Assembly (NCBI GenBank): GCA_963693285.1
Contig: OY848917.1
Coordinates: forward strand, 3,338,618-3,402,617
Length of the DNA stretch: 64,000 bases
Reading direction: 5' to 3'
Origin: Xestospongia muta
Lineage: Eukaryota > Porifera > Demospongiae > Haplosclerida > Petrosiidae
Positions within the stretch are counted from its first letter, which is position 1, and each line of letters begins with the position of its first letter. Below the pieces are notes generated by a model. It did not search any database and had not been told where the DNA came from. It saw only the letters and a list, made by a program, of their open reading frames with translations. Position numbers and translations under genes: made by a program. Below are positions 24,807 to 38,057 of the stretch, in pieces.

Positions 24807-26318
24807 ATGTTTCTTATCAGGTTTAAGTACAAATATCCACTGAACTCTCTTTCTTTATATAGTTTATAAAATTATGGATTTGAGAATAGATCTAGATATG
24901 TGATTTTTCCATAATTGTTATTGACATGTGCAACTACACTTTATAGATATTATTTTGTTGCCTTATCTGTCGATTCAGAAAGAAAATTGAAAGCTGTAAG
25001 AACAAAAACTGTAGTTCATAAAAAGTGTTGCTTTTAACATGTGCAACTGTCAAATCTCCATGTAGTAACCATGAAATCAAAACAATTTTAGAAATCAAGC
25101 AAATATTTAATATGCTAATATAGAATTAAAAGGTTGCCTATATTCAAACTATCATAACAGTTTCTGGGTGTTTAATATTCTGTAACATTAATTTTAGATA
25201 ATGTAAAAGCTAGCACTTGCACAAAAGTATTTTAAACATTATTAAGTGACTTAGCATGTATCCATAGAAACAAACTTCAAACTATACCCATATAATGATA
25301 TTAATAATTATTCATATGTTTCTTTGACAGTGATTGTACTATCTGATTGTAATAGGTATGTATAGATGAATCTTTTGTTCTATCTAAGGTAGGATCATGG
25401 GTATAGATATATGTTTGTGCTAAGGTAGGGTCAGCGTCATTGACAGGATGTTCTTCAATGGCTTTTACTATTGTATGTATCCCAAGACACAACAGTGTGG
25501 GTGTGGTCTAACCATAACTGCAAAACTTGTGATAGGCAGATAGTGTTATTATAGCTACCATTCATTCCAAGAGACATGATTTCTCAGTAGCTTACTTGAA
25601 ACATTTCTCCAATTTTTCTTCATCTGTACTCAATACGAGATAACAACTTAACAACCTTGCTCAACCATTAGTGATCTACTAATGCCATCTTTCCATACAA
25701 CGACAACCCAAAACATTGCTAGCCTTAACCTGACCAACATTTGACTGCAAAATTTAAAGGCAAGACATTAAAATAAACCAATTTTATAAATCACAAACAC
25801 CAACCAAACCCATTATCAATAGAAGGTTCGGTAGGACACTCAGCTTCTATGCAAAAGCAGGAATGTAACAAAAAATTTCCAAAAACGATTGGAGATAAAG
25901 GTTAATGGAAGGTTGGTTCTTTTCAGAATGGAGGAATTGACAACATGACAAAACTCAAGGATATTATAATCAGATGTAAAAGTAATATAACCAGTATCAT
26001 AAAGCATCCTTATTAGTAGATCAGGGTACATGTTGTATATATCATTATTACATTAAAAAATATTTATTATCTCTCCTTTAAAAATTGCACTCGAGGAACT
26101 AAAGGAGCTGTTATAAACTTAGATAGAAGGAACAAAAGATAATGAAGAATTAAGAATGTTTAGGTAGGATTTTAATTCTTTTAAGTCTTGATCAAATTAA
26201 ATATGATTAAAATTATTATAATTAATAGTGTTATTCTAGTTCGCTATAGTTGGAGTAGTTTTATTCTTGGCCTTTAAAAGTATAGTTTTAGTTTTAATTA
26301 TTTTAACAGTCTTTTAGT

Positions 26319-26582
26319 TCATCGATGCTGGTAATCATATTCATAGTTACCGTTAATGAGTTCATAGGCAACAGTCGCGTCCCACAAGAGCATGAAGACA
26401 GAATCGTAAGTAAAGAATAGCAAAACAGCCTTGAGTAGAGTGTTGTGGGCCAGCGTCTGCAATGCATCATGACCTCTGAGATGGTTACCAGCATACTCGT
26501 AAGAGTATCCGAAAGGTGGACTAGGATTCGGCTGGTAGTCTCCCTTTAAACGTGACGAGGTCTGGTGTGTTGTAGTCCCGGT
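26319..26582 (-). CDS. Possible small protein or terminal exon, unknown
   Basis: An open minus-strand frame of 87 codons ends at TGA 26319-26321 and contains SPPFGYSYEYAGNHLRGHD, a hydrophobic stretch near KAVLLFFTYDSVFMLLWD, and a tail INGNYEYDYQHR. There is no ATG near its start, but CACACCAG at about 26560 could be a splice acceptor. Composition is less AT-rich than the surroundings. It could be a last exon, part of a repeat, or chance. No family recognised. Confidence 0.3.
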   Translation of the reverse strand, partial: TGTTTHQTSSRLKGDYQPNPSPPFGYSYEYAGNHLRGHDALQTLAHNTLLKAVLLFFTYDSVFMLLWDATVAYELINGNYEYDYQHR

Positions 26583-26639
26583 TTAGTAATGATAATAATT
26601 TCCCCGAAGCTCGAAACCCAGTAAGGCTGGTTTGAAGTT

Positions 26640-26780
26640 AGGGCGAAGTTCCAGTCAGGATTACCTCGTCTTCGGACGATGGTTACCAAGCCACGTTGGC
26701 GGTCCTAGCTAGCAATAGCAGGGAATCCTGGAGCCTAAGTGGAAGCCTCAGTGGATGTGAGTCAGGAAAGATCGTTTGGG
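26640..26780. repeat. Dispersed repeat, second copy
   Basis: It matches the first 115 bases of the window (GGATTACCTCGTCTTCGGAC, GGTTACCA, GCAATAGCAGGGAATCC, GAGTCAGGAAA). The homologous element may extend leftward to about 26400 but cannot be compared because the other copy is cut by the window edge. Confidence 0.65.
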
Positions 26781-28398
26781 CAACACAACATTTTTTATTT
26801 TATAAATTTATTCAATAAAAACACATAACACTACAATTGTAATAAATCCATCATATATACATTACCTATAAAATACATGGTACAAAATGAATGGAATATT
26901 TATTATTGTATTTATAATATTTTATGAACTATATATTTAATTTACATCATGAAAACAATGAATGTATTCAATACATTTTTGCTGTGGTTGGAAATTTCTG
27001 TCAAATAGTTTTGAAGTGAAAGTGCAATATATTTCTTAATGTTTAATTTAATCATGTAAAATTATGATGTAGACAATATTCATTCTGAAATTTTACAGTA
27101 AAAGCTTCTTATAAGGCTTGTGTGAATTTTTGTAAATATCTGCTATGTATCAAGTAATATAACAATTTTTTCAACTTTTCATTTTTCCATTGCTACCTTA
27201 CCAGCAATTTTAAGCATGCTTGTACTATAGCAAGGACACCATTGATCTATTCATATACTGGTATATCATTTTACTAAAAAAAGAGGTACTGTACATAAGT
27301 AAAATATACTAAGATCAGCAGAAGCATTGTTGTGTATGTATGCACAATTATTCTTTCTGTTTCCATGCACAATCCCTCTCCTCTTCTCCTAATCTATGAC
27401 TTTAAACATTATGGAAATTATGCGATTAGTATATGCCTTAGGTATTATTAAACATTTAATTTATAAGTACACATAAATAATACGTATACACATGTACTTC
27501 AAACTAAAATTCTTTTTAAGTATAATAATACTCTCTCTCTGCTCATAACATCTCATAATTAAACAGAAATATGCTGTCCATGGCCCTACTATCTCAGTAT
27601 GGTAGTATGTCATACTGAGGGTTCCAAAATATATAGAGCGAGACAGCATTATTTTCTTATCACATATATTGGTATTCATTATGTAAAATAATTATTGTAT
27701 ACCTTAACAATCTTGATCTTCTAAGGATATCCCATGTATTATAATACCTTGATGTTAGTGGCATAATAGCACACATTGAACAAATATATGAAGTGATGAC
27801 TGGCTTTTACAAGCCTTTAACATCAATACTATAATGCATACATATTCACCATATAATTATCTTACATTACCAACACACCTATAGGAAATCAAAAAAAGAG
27901 AATTATACATGTTCATATATATTGTAGATACATGTACATGTATACTTAGAGTAATCATCCTAGTCACTACAAGATTCATGATTCACTAATCAGTAATAAA
28001 TACATGTATGTAATACATACTGAAATACAAACACTATTTTTATCTTCCTTTCTTTAATATTAGACCATTATTATAATATTCATTCATATATAAATTACCT
28101 GAAGGATCCAAGTCTCTATATGCTGAACCACTTAATTAAATTAAAGCCATGTCAGTATATAAACTTACACATAAGCTTTGACAAGTACATGGCAGGTGTT
28201 AATTCATATAGAAAAGTAAAGCTCACCTTTATGTAAAGTCTACATTATTATATTCAATTAAAAGAGTGTTCACCGTAAGTCATTTCACTGTGATGGAGTG
28301 AAACACAAAAAGTGTGCATCATTTTCTTTTTTATATATGTACAAAATGGTATGAGATAAATTAGTTTGCTGAATATCCCAATCAATATATTTCTGTCG

Positions 28399-29895
28399 TT
28401 AAATATGTATAACATTTAAGTCATCAGTTTTACAAGTAACACTGTCAATGAGATGCTCATTTGGTAGTGGTCCACATAACAGACCAGCCACCCAGGAATA
28501 TCCACTAGCTCCTCTCACTTGCGCATAAGACTCTGCAAGTAGTAGTATGTCAACTAAAGCAAAAATAGCCCCTTCTTTTTCATGTTTTCCTGGTTTTACT
28601 CGTCTATTCATTGTATCTAGATGTACTAGATAATTGTTCAATGTTCTAAATCTTCCTCCAAAAGTATTTATAGCCATTTCTTTAACAACGTTAGAATCTG
28701 CTGCCAAAAATACAAGACTCTTTTTACCTAAAAATTTGTCAGCTGTTGTCACTGCACATCGTAATGCAGCCTTCCATCGTTGTCGTCCTTTTAAAATTTT
28801 TGGATGCCCTGCCCATGTATCATGAGCAGTTTTAACTCCACTAAAACCTGTCCTTAAATGAAGTCCTACATATGATTGATTAGTTAATTGTAGTGCTTGC
28901 TTAGCTCTAGAGAATTCTTGAATTATGACATTGTCCAATTTAAATAAATATCTAAAAACAATTCCAAGAATATCATCTAGCTCATGATTAGAGAGCTGAG
29001 AAAGTCCTGCAAGTTTGAATCCATCACTGAGCCATTTTTGATTGGTTTGAGATAGTTTACTAACAAGCGATACTTCGATATTAGTTATCATTACAAACAG
29101 TCTTTCATTTCCAGCAATAGTAGTAAGATGTTTTTGCCAGTCTTTTACTGACATACCTACATATGGATAACGGCCTCCCTCCATAACAGAAACTTTCACC
29201 ATATGGGGTATAGTCTTATTGTTGCCAGCTGGTTTTCCGTTCAAAAGATCATGTAAATAATGATCAGTCCACTTTATCATGTTCGGATGTAAATGAACAC
29301 TTTCAGCAGATGATTCCCAGTCCAAAATAAGTCTTCTGTTACTAAAGATGGCCAACAAAAGAGAAAACGTTATCCCTTTTAATCTGTCAGCAAATCCACC
29401 ACACAATTGATTTCCTGGACATTGCCATACTAACGTTCTTGTATCACTTGTCATAGTACGATAACGCTTAGCATACTCATCAAGAACAATAAGAAATTTC
29501 TCATATTTTTTGGGGAAAAAGCCTTCTTTATCAGGATAACAAGAAAGGGGAGTGCCTAGCAACATATTTTTTTGAAAATCTAGAGACACATTATCCAACA
29601 ATTTTTTAGTTTGTTCATTTTGTAGTGAGACTATGTTCTTGTTTGATATCTGGCTCTGAAACTGCAACACTTTATTACCTCCGTATACATTCCAAGTTAT
29701 ATTTGAGACATAGTGTTGATGAGGAGCCAGCGGCGTTGCAGATGTTGCTTCTGTCATTGATCCATCCTCGTATGAAATGACTGGAATAGGTAATTTAACT
29801 GCTTCATATTTATTTAATGTATATCGAAGTGAAAAGATGATATAACAAATCACTATCAGCAACACAATGAGAAATGATAGTTCAGAACGAACCAT
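28399..29895 (-). CDS. Fucosyltransferase-like type II membrane enzyme A (intronless)
   Basis: 498 residues in one exon. A single membrane anchor (LSFLIVLLIVICYIIFSL, residues 6-23) after a short cytosolic cap and a lumenal body fit a Golgi glycosyltransferase. Motifs: LVWQCPGNQLCGGFADRLKG near residue 155, RRLILDWES, VGLHLRTGF near 343, FLAADSNVV, and GASGYSW near the end. A G-x-x-DR-x-x-G element, an H-[IL]-R-x-G motif and a late D/S motif are shared by GT-B fucosyltransferases (GT11/GT23/GT37/O-FucT types), so donor GDP-fucose is likely but unproven. It is clearly paralogous to the gene at 34794-37054. The acceptor is unknown. The start ATG at 29895 is the first in frame and gives the anchor. 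Confidence 0.82.
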   Translation of the reverse strand: MVRSELSFLIVLLIVICYIIFSLRYTLNKYEAVKLPIPVISYEDGSMTEATSATPLAPHQHYVSNITWNVYGGNKVLQFQSQISNKNIVSLQNEQTKKLLDNVSLDFQKNMLLGTPLSCYPDKEGFFPKKYEKFLIVLDEYAKRYRTMTSDTRTLVWQCPGNQLCGGFADRLKGITFSLLLAIFSNRRLILDWESSAESVHLHPNMIKWTDHYLHDLLNGKPAGNNKTIPHMVKVSVMEGGRYPYVGMSVKDWQKHLTTIAGNERLFVMITNIEVSLVSKLSQTNQKWLSDGFKLAGLSQLSNHELDDILGIVFRYLFKLDNVIIQEFSRAKQALQLTNQSYVGLHLRTGFSGVKTAHDTWAGHPKILKGRQRWKAALRCAVTTADKFLGKKSLVFLAADSNVVKEMAINTFGGRFRTLNNYLVHLDTMNRRVKPGKHEKEGAIFALVDILLLAESYAQVRGASGYSWVAGLLCGPLPNEHLIDSVTCKTDDLNVIHI

Positions 29896-30265
29896 ATTTT
29901 AATGCTCCACCCTCAATTTTACCCACCCACTTATCAAAGTGGGCGTGTGTTCGTGGCACTTTGCCATAACTTTGTAAGTTGTGGTTGCAAGACTTACTAT
30001 GAATATGCTTAAAGTATAATTTTACCACAGGGTGTGACTTGATGATTGACCATGAAATTTATTATAGAATAAAGCTCTGCCACAGGTAGCTACAACGGTA
30101 TTGCAAGCGTATCACCTAGACGGAGAGAAAGCTTATAATGTTGAGAAATTATAAACAAAATCACAGATGTTATACCATCAAAACTAACTACTTTATATAT
30201 ATTATTATACAGGTGTTATGCCATCAAAACTAACTAGACTATATATACAGGAAGCAATGACAATT

Positions 30266-30296
<31 letters not shown>

Positions 30297-32209
30297 TACA
30301 AGCATTTGCATTATAGCTCTTGGTTTTTTTAATTATAGCGATCAATATTTCTGACTTTGATTCATTTTCTATGCAAACTTACGATTGTATAGGGGTATAG
30401 CTAATATATATTGTCAAACCAATTACATAATGCCTATCCTTCATTAACATTTGTCTAGTTTATGTTTATTATATATCTAGCTATAGCAACAAGGCTTCTG
30501 TACTTTTAGTGCTTTCTTTCTATTTAGAAGTGGCTCTTGTTTTCTCCTTACCCTTTGATTATATAATTTTAACAAAAGAAATTTGAGTTAAGTTCACATT
30601 CAACCTTAAGGAGTTGTATGTATTTGTCATATAAAAGATCTATGATAACTGAAACTCCAGTCTAATAATATTTAAATTTTATAGCAATATTCATAACTAA
30701 ATTAAGCTAAGTTACATTACCCTAAAGTTCCCAAGAAGTCATATTTGTTAGACAAACATATGCATAGCTATACACATAACAGCAATTATTGGACACCTGT
30801 TTTATATGTAGGTGTACTATTTAATAATATGCATAGTTGACAAGATAGCATGTCTTTGAAGGAAAAGGGAATGCCTTTATGAAGCCATACTGCATGATTG
30901 TATATTGTGGTATTATGTACTGACTGTATTCTAGATACCTTTGGTCAGTAGTGTATATTCACACCAGCAATAAGAAATCATATAATTCCCATTTCCTTGT
31001 GTGACACATCTTATTGTTAACTGTATAACTATTATATTTGATGGAAAAGGGAAGATTGCAGGTATTATAGTGCTGTTGTTGATTACAACATTTTTTAGAC
31101 AATTGTATTAGTCATAATGACAATAAGTGACATATAGATTTGTCATAATCATTATATACTTAGCTCAGTCAATAGTAACTATTACATGAAGAGTACCAAC
31201 ATTTTAACCACAATTATGATTGCTTTTCAATAATTCTCTTTTAAGTAGTGGTGTGTTATACATGACATTTTAGACTGTGGCAATGTGTTAACTGAATCAC
31301 TACTAGTACTGACTCCATTGACAACTTGAGGCTGCATAGTCAGTCTATAATTGTATGACTCATGATCAGTAGAATTGTTTGTAATTGGAATTGTTTCTGC
31401 ACTGGTTAATGTAGCAAAATCACTAACAATTTTTTGACTCTAATTTTCAATCTTTTAACTTAATAATTTCAAATATTCATTTATCAGGAAGCATGCAACA
31501 GTGATTAATACTAATATATAAAGAAAGTGTAGATTTGTTAACTGAATAGTATAATTTATTATAATTATTATCAACACTGTTACTAATGTATCTAGATCTG
31601 TAAAAACAAAATATTATGACATATAAAATAACAATTATACAGACGCTGAAAATGACTTTGCTTAAAACATTTTCCTTTTAAATGTCAAAAATGCACAAAA
31701 TTTTTCCATTGTTAACAAAGCTACTACTATTATATGAAAAATAAAACATATTAAAGATTAAACTATTGCTAAAAGACATTAAACATATACACAATTACAC
31801 ACGCACAAAATGAATTACTGATAACTAGCGTAATATTGATAGTTGACTGCAAAAAAATCTTTATCTGTCATGATCAAACTCTATGCATCCATCATTAATT
31901 ACTATTAGTTAGACGGTAGATTTTCGAATTCTATCACTCAATTTACATACAGATATTCATGCGCCTATCCATCTCTATATCAGAATTTAGTGTTGTGTAA
32001 TGCAGTTTACGAACTAAGTGTTATAAAATATAATTAAATTTAAAATTTATTTATAAAAGGAATGACAATTCGTTTTTAGTGTAACAAATACAAAAGTCAA
32101 AAGGATTATATTTTTATTTGCAAAACGTGGGTAACAACAAAATATAGCCAAAAGTCAAATTGTTATGATCATGATAATAATTGAACAAATCAAAAGAATA
32201 AAAAATCAT
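29896..32209. other. Spacer between fucosyltransferase-like A and the galaxin-like gene
   Basis: Mostly AT-rich non-coding sequence. A short duplication (CCATCAAAACTAACTA) lies at 30176-30240, next to an A14 and TA run near 30268-30298. A possible orphan exon at 31227-31439 is listed separately. Confidence 0.5.
31227..31439 (-). CDS. Possible orphan terminal exon
   Basis: The minus-strand frame from an AG at 31440-31441 runs 70 codons to TGA at 31227. It is hydrophilic, begins SQKIVSDFATLTSAETIP, and includes STDHESYNY and a terminal YLKENY. Just upstream (about 31475-31603), behind a TTTTACAG acceptor, lies a hydrophobic frame with FLYILVLITVACFLINEY. A membrane segment plus tail is suggested, but no GT-AG intron of plausible size joins the two. 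It may be a decayed gene. Confidence 0.27.
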   Translation of the reverse strand, partial: SQKIVSDFATLTSAETIPITNNSTDHESYNYRLTMQPQVVNGVSTSSDSVNTLPQSKMSCITHHYLKENY

Positions 32210-32793
32210 TCAACAATGAGAGTTTTTACTTCGAATTTGTCCATGACAGCACTGATGAGTAATTGGGTTGTAATTCATGGTACCACAGCAAGCAATTCTT
32301 CCACCTGACTTGGTACGAATCACTCCATTACAGCATATTTGGTATATGGGATTATAACTCATAGTGTAACAACAGGCAGTTCTGCCACCTGATCTAGATC
32401 GAACCATTCCATTGCAGCATATATGAGTGTATGGATTAAAACTTACAGTACCACAACAAGCAGTTCTCCCACCATATTTCGATTGGATATTACCACTGCA
32501 GCATATATGATTATATGGGTTATAATTCATAGTATTACAACAAGCAATTCTGCCACCTGACTTGAAACGAGGCACTCCATTACAGCATATTTGGTGGACT
32601 GGATTGTATGTATATCCTCCACAAAATGCTACATAAAGTGATAAAGATGTAGATATAATTATAAACGCTAAGTTGGTCAGCACTCATGCATGTGCATGAG
32701 CCTTTTTCCAATTGATAGAAGTATCTTACCAGCAAATGTGACTCCAAAACTGCTCATCACTAAGAGAATTACTACTATGTTTGCAGTAGCCAT
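32210..32793 (-). CDS. Galaxin-like secreted cysteine-repeat protein, 2 exons
   Basis: Exon 32730-32793 encodes a signal peptide (MATANIVVILLVMSSFGVTFA). It splices in frame (GT-AG, phase 1) to 32210-32628, giving 160 residues. The mature part is five tandem units of the form YNP-x(3)-Q/H-x-CC-x-G, each followed by a K/R-rich SGGR-x-ACC spacer, and ends in SKNSHC. Paired CC dicysteines with YNP are typical of galaxin, an extracellular-matrix protein first known from coral skeletons and later seen widely in animals. A matrix or secreted role is therefore inferred. An alternative start at 32683, inside the intron, would give a different signal-like leader (MLTNLAFIIISTSLSLYVAF). Confidence 0.85.
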
Positions 32794-33220
32794 GACAAGT
32801 TTGTGCTTTTTGTTTTCAGACTCCTACTTTTTTGTAGAAATGTAGCCTTGCCAACGTACAATGTTTAGTCTGGAGTTGCCGATCGTTCGCAATATATAAG
32901 AGAGGAAAGGTCTGGGGGACAAGCAGATAAAGGACTCGTACAGTAGGAATGAGGATGTGGGTAGAGCATACTTAGACCCGAGCACGTGTTAAGAGAGTGA
33001 AAAATGCCTTTAAAATGTTGTTGTCATATAATTGAGTGGCAGTAGTCGGAGAAAGTTAGCCTTTAATTTATAACTCTTTTGTTCAATACTGTCCACGCAT
33101 GCGCAAACTATACACGTGTATTCGTGGGAATAAAATTATAGCCATGGTGTTTTACATAGTTACAGCCTCCTGACCCCAACACAGCTAGCAATTGCTTTGC
33201 TAGTAGTGTCCTCCAGTGTC

Positions 33221-33316
33221 TGATGAATCACCCTATTTTTTAGAATTCCTGCAATCAACCAGCAAACATAACATGTTGTAAATGTACAAAGTTAAGTATA
33301 ATATATATATATATAT
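33221..33316 (+). repeat. ~90-bp direct repeat, left copy
   Basis: It starts TGATGAATCACCCTATTTTT and runs through GTACAAAGTTAAGTATAATA into a TA tract. I see no mismatch to the copy at 34412-34540 before the TA tract. Confidence 0.95.
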
Positions 33317-34411
33317 TGTAAATTAAAAGTTCAAAAAATTCAAATTAATACAAACTTATGCTGTCACACAAGAATATGTTTACTGAAGGTATTACTAAAC
33401 TTATACAGCATGTACAGGTATAGCAGTGGTACAACAACACTTGAGTTGTTCAAATTAACCCTATCAAGTTAAAGAGAAAAATACAATAAATATCAGAGCT
33501 TATTATTGAAAACAGATACAGAAGAATCATTTGATCCTGGTAGATACCAAGATGCTCATGCTCATAAGTAATTTAACTGAATTATTTGATGCAAGGTAAG
33601 GCCTTGTATCATGTTTTAAAATGTTTATTATTGACTACAGGACAAATCAATTGATAGAACAAATATTTTTGTGAAGGGTATGTACCTATAATCCTGTTAT
33701 TTGACAAGATCAGTTATAGATTTGTCACTAAGTTTAATATAATATAAATTTAGGTATGGAAGCTGTGGTGAATCTGTTTAGACTATTCATGTAACAAAAC
33801 ATGCTAACCTTAATAAACAACATAACAAAGACTTCAACATCATTAATCAGACATATTGTACAAATGACATTTATGACATCAATTGTTATGTTTAATAGAA
33901 CTGAGTGTCCAGTTGTTCAAGTACAGGTATAAAACATTAGATAAAATGTATGTAGCTGTACAAGAAAATACATACATCTATATATTAACACTGTATGTAT
34001 GTTTATTGTATCACATGCAGAAAACTACATTAAAAGTAGGTAGTGCTATTTACAGACTTATGGGAAATAGAGGTCTAGGAATATCAGAATAGTCACTACT
34101 CTTCATTTATATGCTCCACAGAAAACAATACTTAATAGTTCTATATCAGTGACACTATATCAGAAATTGTATTTTGTACAATCAAATCACCAATAACATA
34201 GGTTACTCCTGTTAATACAACAAAATCATTCTACAAGATCCATTCATGCTTTCTATGAAGGTACAAATGTACATGCCCTTTTCATATAGAAAATGTAAAC
34301 TTGCAGACAATAGAAACAACACATTATTGTCTATGTCATCCATTATGTGTCTCACTACAAGGGACGACTACCTAACATACGAATATAACTATATATGATA
34401 TAACTATCTTG

Positions 34412-34487
34412 TGATGAATCACCCTATTTTTTAGAATTCCTGCAATCAACCAGCAAACATAACATGTTGTAAATGTACAAAGTTAAG

Positions 34488-34540
<53 letters not shown>
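34412..34540 (+). repeat. ~90-bp direct repeat, right copy, with longer TA tract
   Basis: The same unit as 33221-33316, displaced by 1191 bp. Here the terminal TA tract is expanded to about 48 bp. Confidence 0.95.
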
Positions 34541-34543
<3 letters not shown>

Positions 34544-34793
34544 TGTGTAGTCTTGTGACAACTACAGGCCCTTCTATATGGAATACAAACTGCAACAAAA
34601 ATAGACATCAAATTCTTGATTATTGCACAGTCTAAATTGTTTCTCTGTTAAGTTTGGTGTTTTCGTTGACGAATTAGAGCAGTTCAAAGTGCATTGCCAT
34701 AACCCTCGCCCACTCAGAGGCTGTGAGGGTTAAATATGTTGTGGCTAAGTTTAATAAAAAAAGGCGTAGCTATAGTGACGTCTTGATGTGGCC

Positions 34794-37054
<2,261 letters not shown>

Positions 37055-38057
37055 ATTTATTATGCATGTATTTATAGAAAATTTTGTAAATAGTTAAATA
37101 TTGCAGCATATCTCTATTATGAGCTATTAAGTCTTTTAATAGGGTGAATTTAATAAATCCTGTCCACTGCAATGTATATATATATATTTATTTTATAGAA
37201 ACTATTCTGTATAACAGACCAAACTGACTGTTGTTATTGTCATTGTCATTCTTGCTACATAATATTTAGCAGTGTATAGTATTATTTTGGTTACCTACCA
37301 TGCACAACAAGATGTAAACAACAAATTTGTAAGAGTTTATCAGGTCACCATACTTTCAACATCTGTGACATGTTAATTGGTTTGTGTATCAGCAAATTGT
37401 GGTGTAAATGTTTACATTCACGTTGCAATAACATTATAACATAACTAGATGTACAGTTTAATTTTAATTATACGTTATCATGAATGGTTGTATGCTCTTT
37501 ATCAAGAAATAGCCTTATTGCTAAAAGACAGCGATGTTACAACCAAGAAATGAAGAGAGACATGCTCTATTAAATCAACATGCATGTTAATTATGTTATA
37601 CATGTATAACATAATTAACGTGTGTAAACATGTTTTTATCCTTATACCAATAGCAAACATGTACACACATGCACACTGTCATGAATTTAAAATTTCTTGA
37701 GCTTGTGCATGTCTATCAAAGACTTCAAAAAATTATCATTTACACAATACTAGCTCTTCTACATTACATAAATATTTATAAAACAAGCTATTAATTTTTC
37801 CTTAATTAACTGAAACTAACCCATCACATAATTATAACAAACCATTGAAATACTAGCATGTCAGGTCATCCGGTATTTGTGACCATGCAGTCAAATCATC
37901 TACAACTTCCTGGTACTTGTACTACGGATAATGACATCATTTTTATTCAGGATATTTCAGTGTTTGAAACAACAAAATTTTGTGTACTAAATAACACATG
38001 CAACCATTATAAATTTTTAGACATTATACTTGACATAATAGGTTCAACATATGTATG
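37055..38057. other. Convergent spacer
   Basis: Between the 3' ends of fucosyltransferase-like B and delta-tubulin. AT-rich, no gene recognised. It includes a TA run near 37177 and the palindrome at 37586-37619. Confidence 0.5.
37586..37619. repeat. 34-bp perfect palindrome
   Basis: GTTAATTATGTTATACA followed directly by its exact inverse complement, with no spacer. It lies in a convergent intergenic spacer, where it could be a structured 3' element or an element end. Confidence 0.95.

Larger units (their letters stand above)
24807..28398. other. Spacer with dispersed repeat near 26400-26780
   Basis: AT-rich DNA. 24807-26300 shows no clear gene. A small minus-strand frame at 25301-25492 has no start or acceptor I can defend. 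26400-26780 is markedly more GC-rich and includes repeated sequence. 26780-28398 is low-complexity AT-rich DNA and includes the 3' flank of the next gene. Confidence 0.5.
32794..34793. other. Spacer between the galaxin-like gene and fucosyltransferase-like B
   Basis: It holds the presumed promoters of both divergent genes. TATATAAG occurs near 32892, followed by AGAGGAAAGGTCTGGGGGAC, which resembles the TTGTCCCCAGAC repeat family. Two long direct repeats (33221 and 34412) and TA tracts are listed separately. Near 34690-34735 a small hairpin ACCCTCGCC...GAGGGTTAA may be a decayed TTAA-flanked element end. No convincing gene. Confidence 0.5.

Noticed and set aside
25301..25492. Minus-strand frame with repeated DPTL motifs ending in NNY
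   Set aside because: No ATG, no convincing acceptor and no neighbouring exons on that strand.
33883..34092. 69-codon plus-strand frame
   Set aside because: No recognisable domain, no splice partners, AT-rich codon use typical of chance frames here.
34690..34735. ACCCTCGCC...GAGGGTTAA as another piggyBac copy
   Set aside because: Only a short hairpin remains, with no shared interior; too little to classify.
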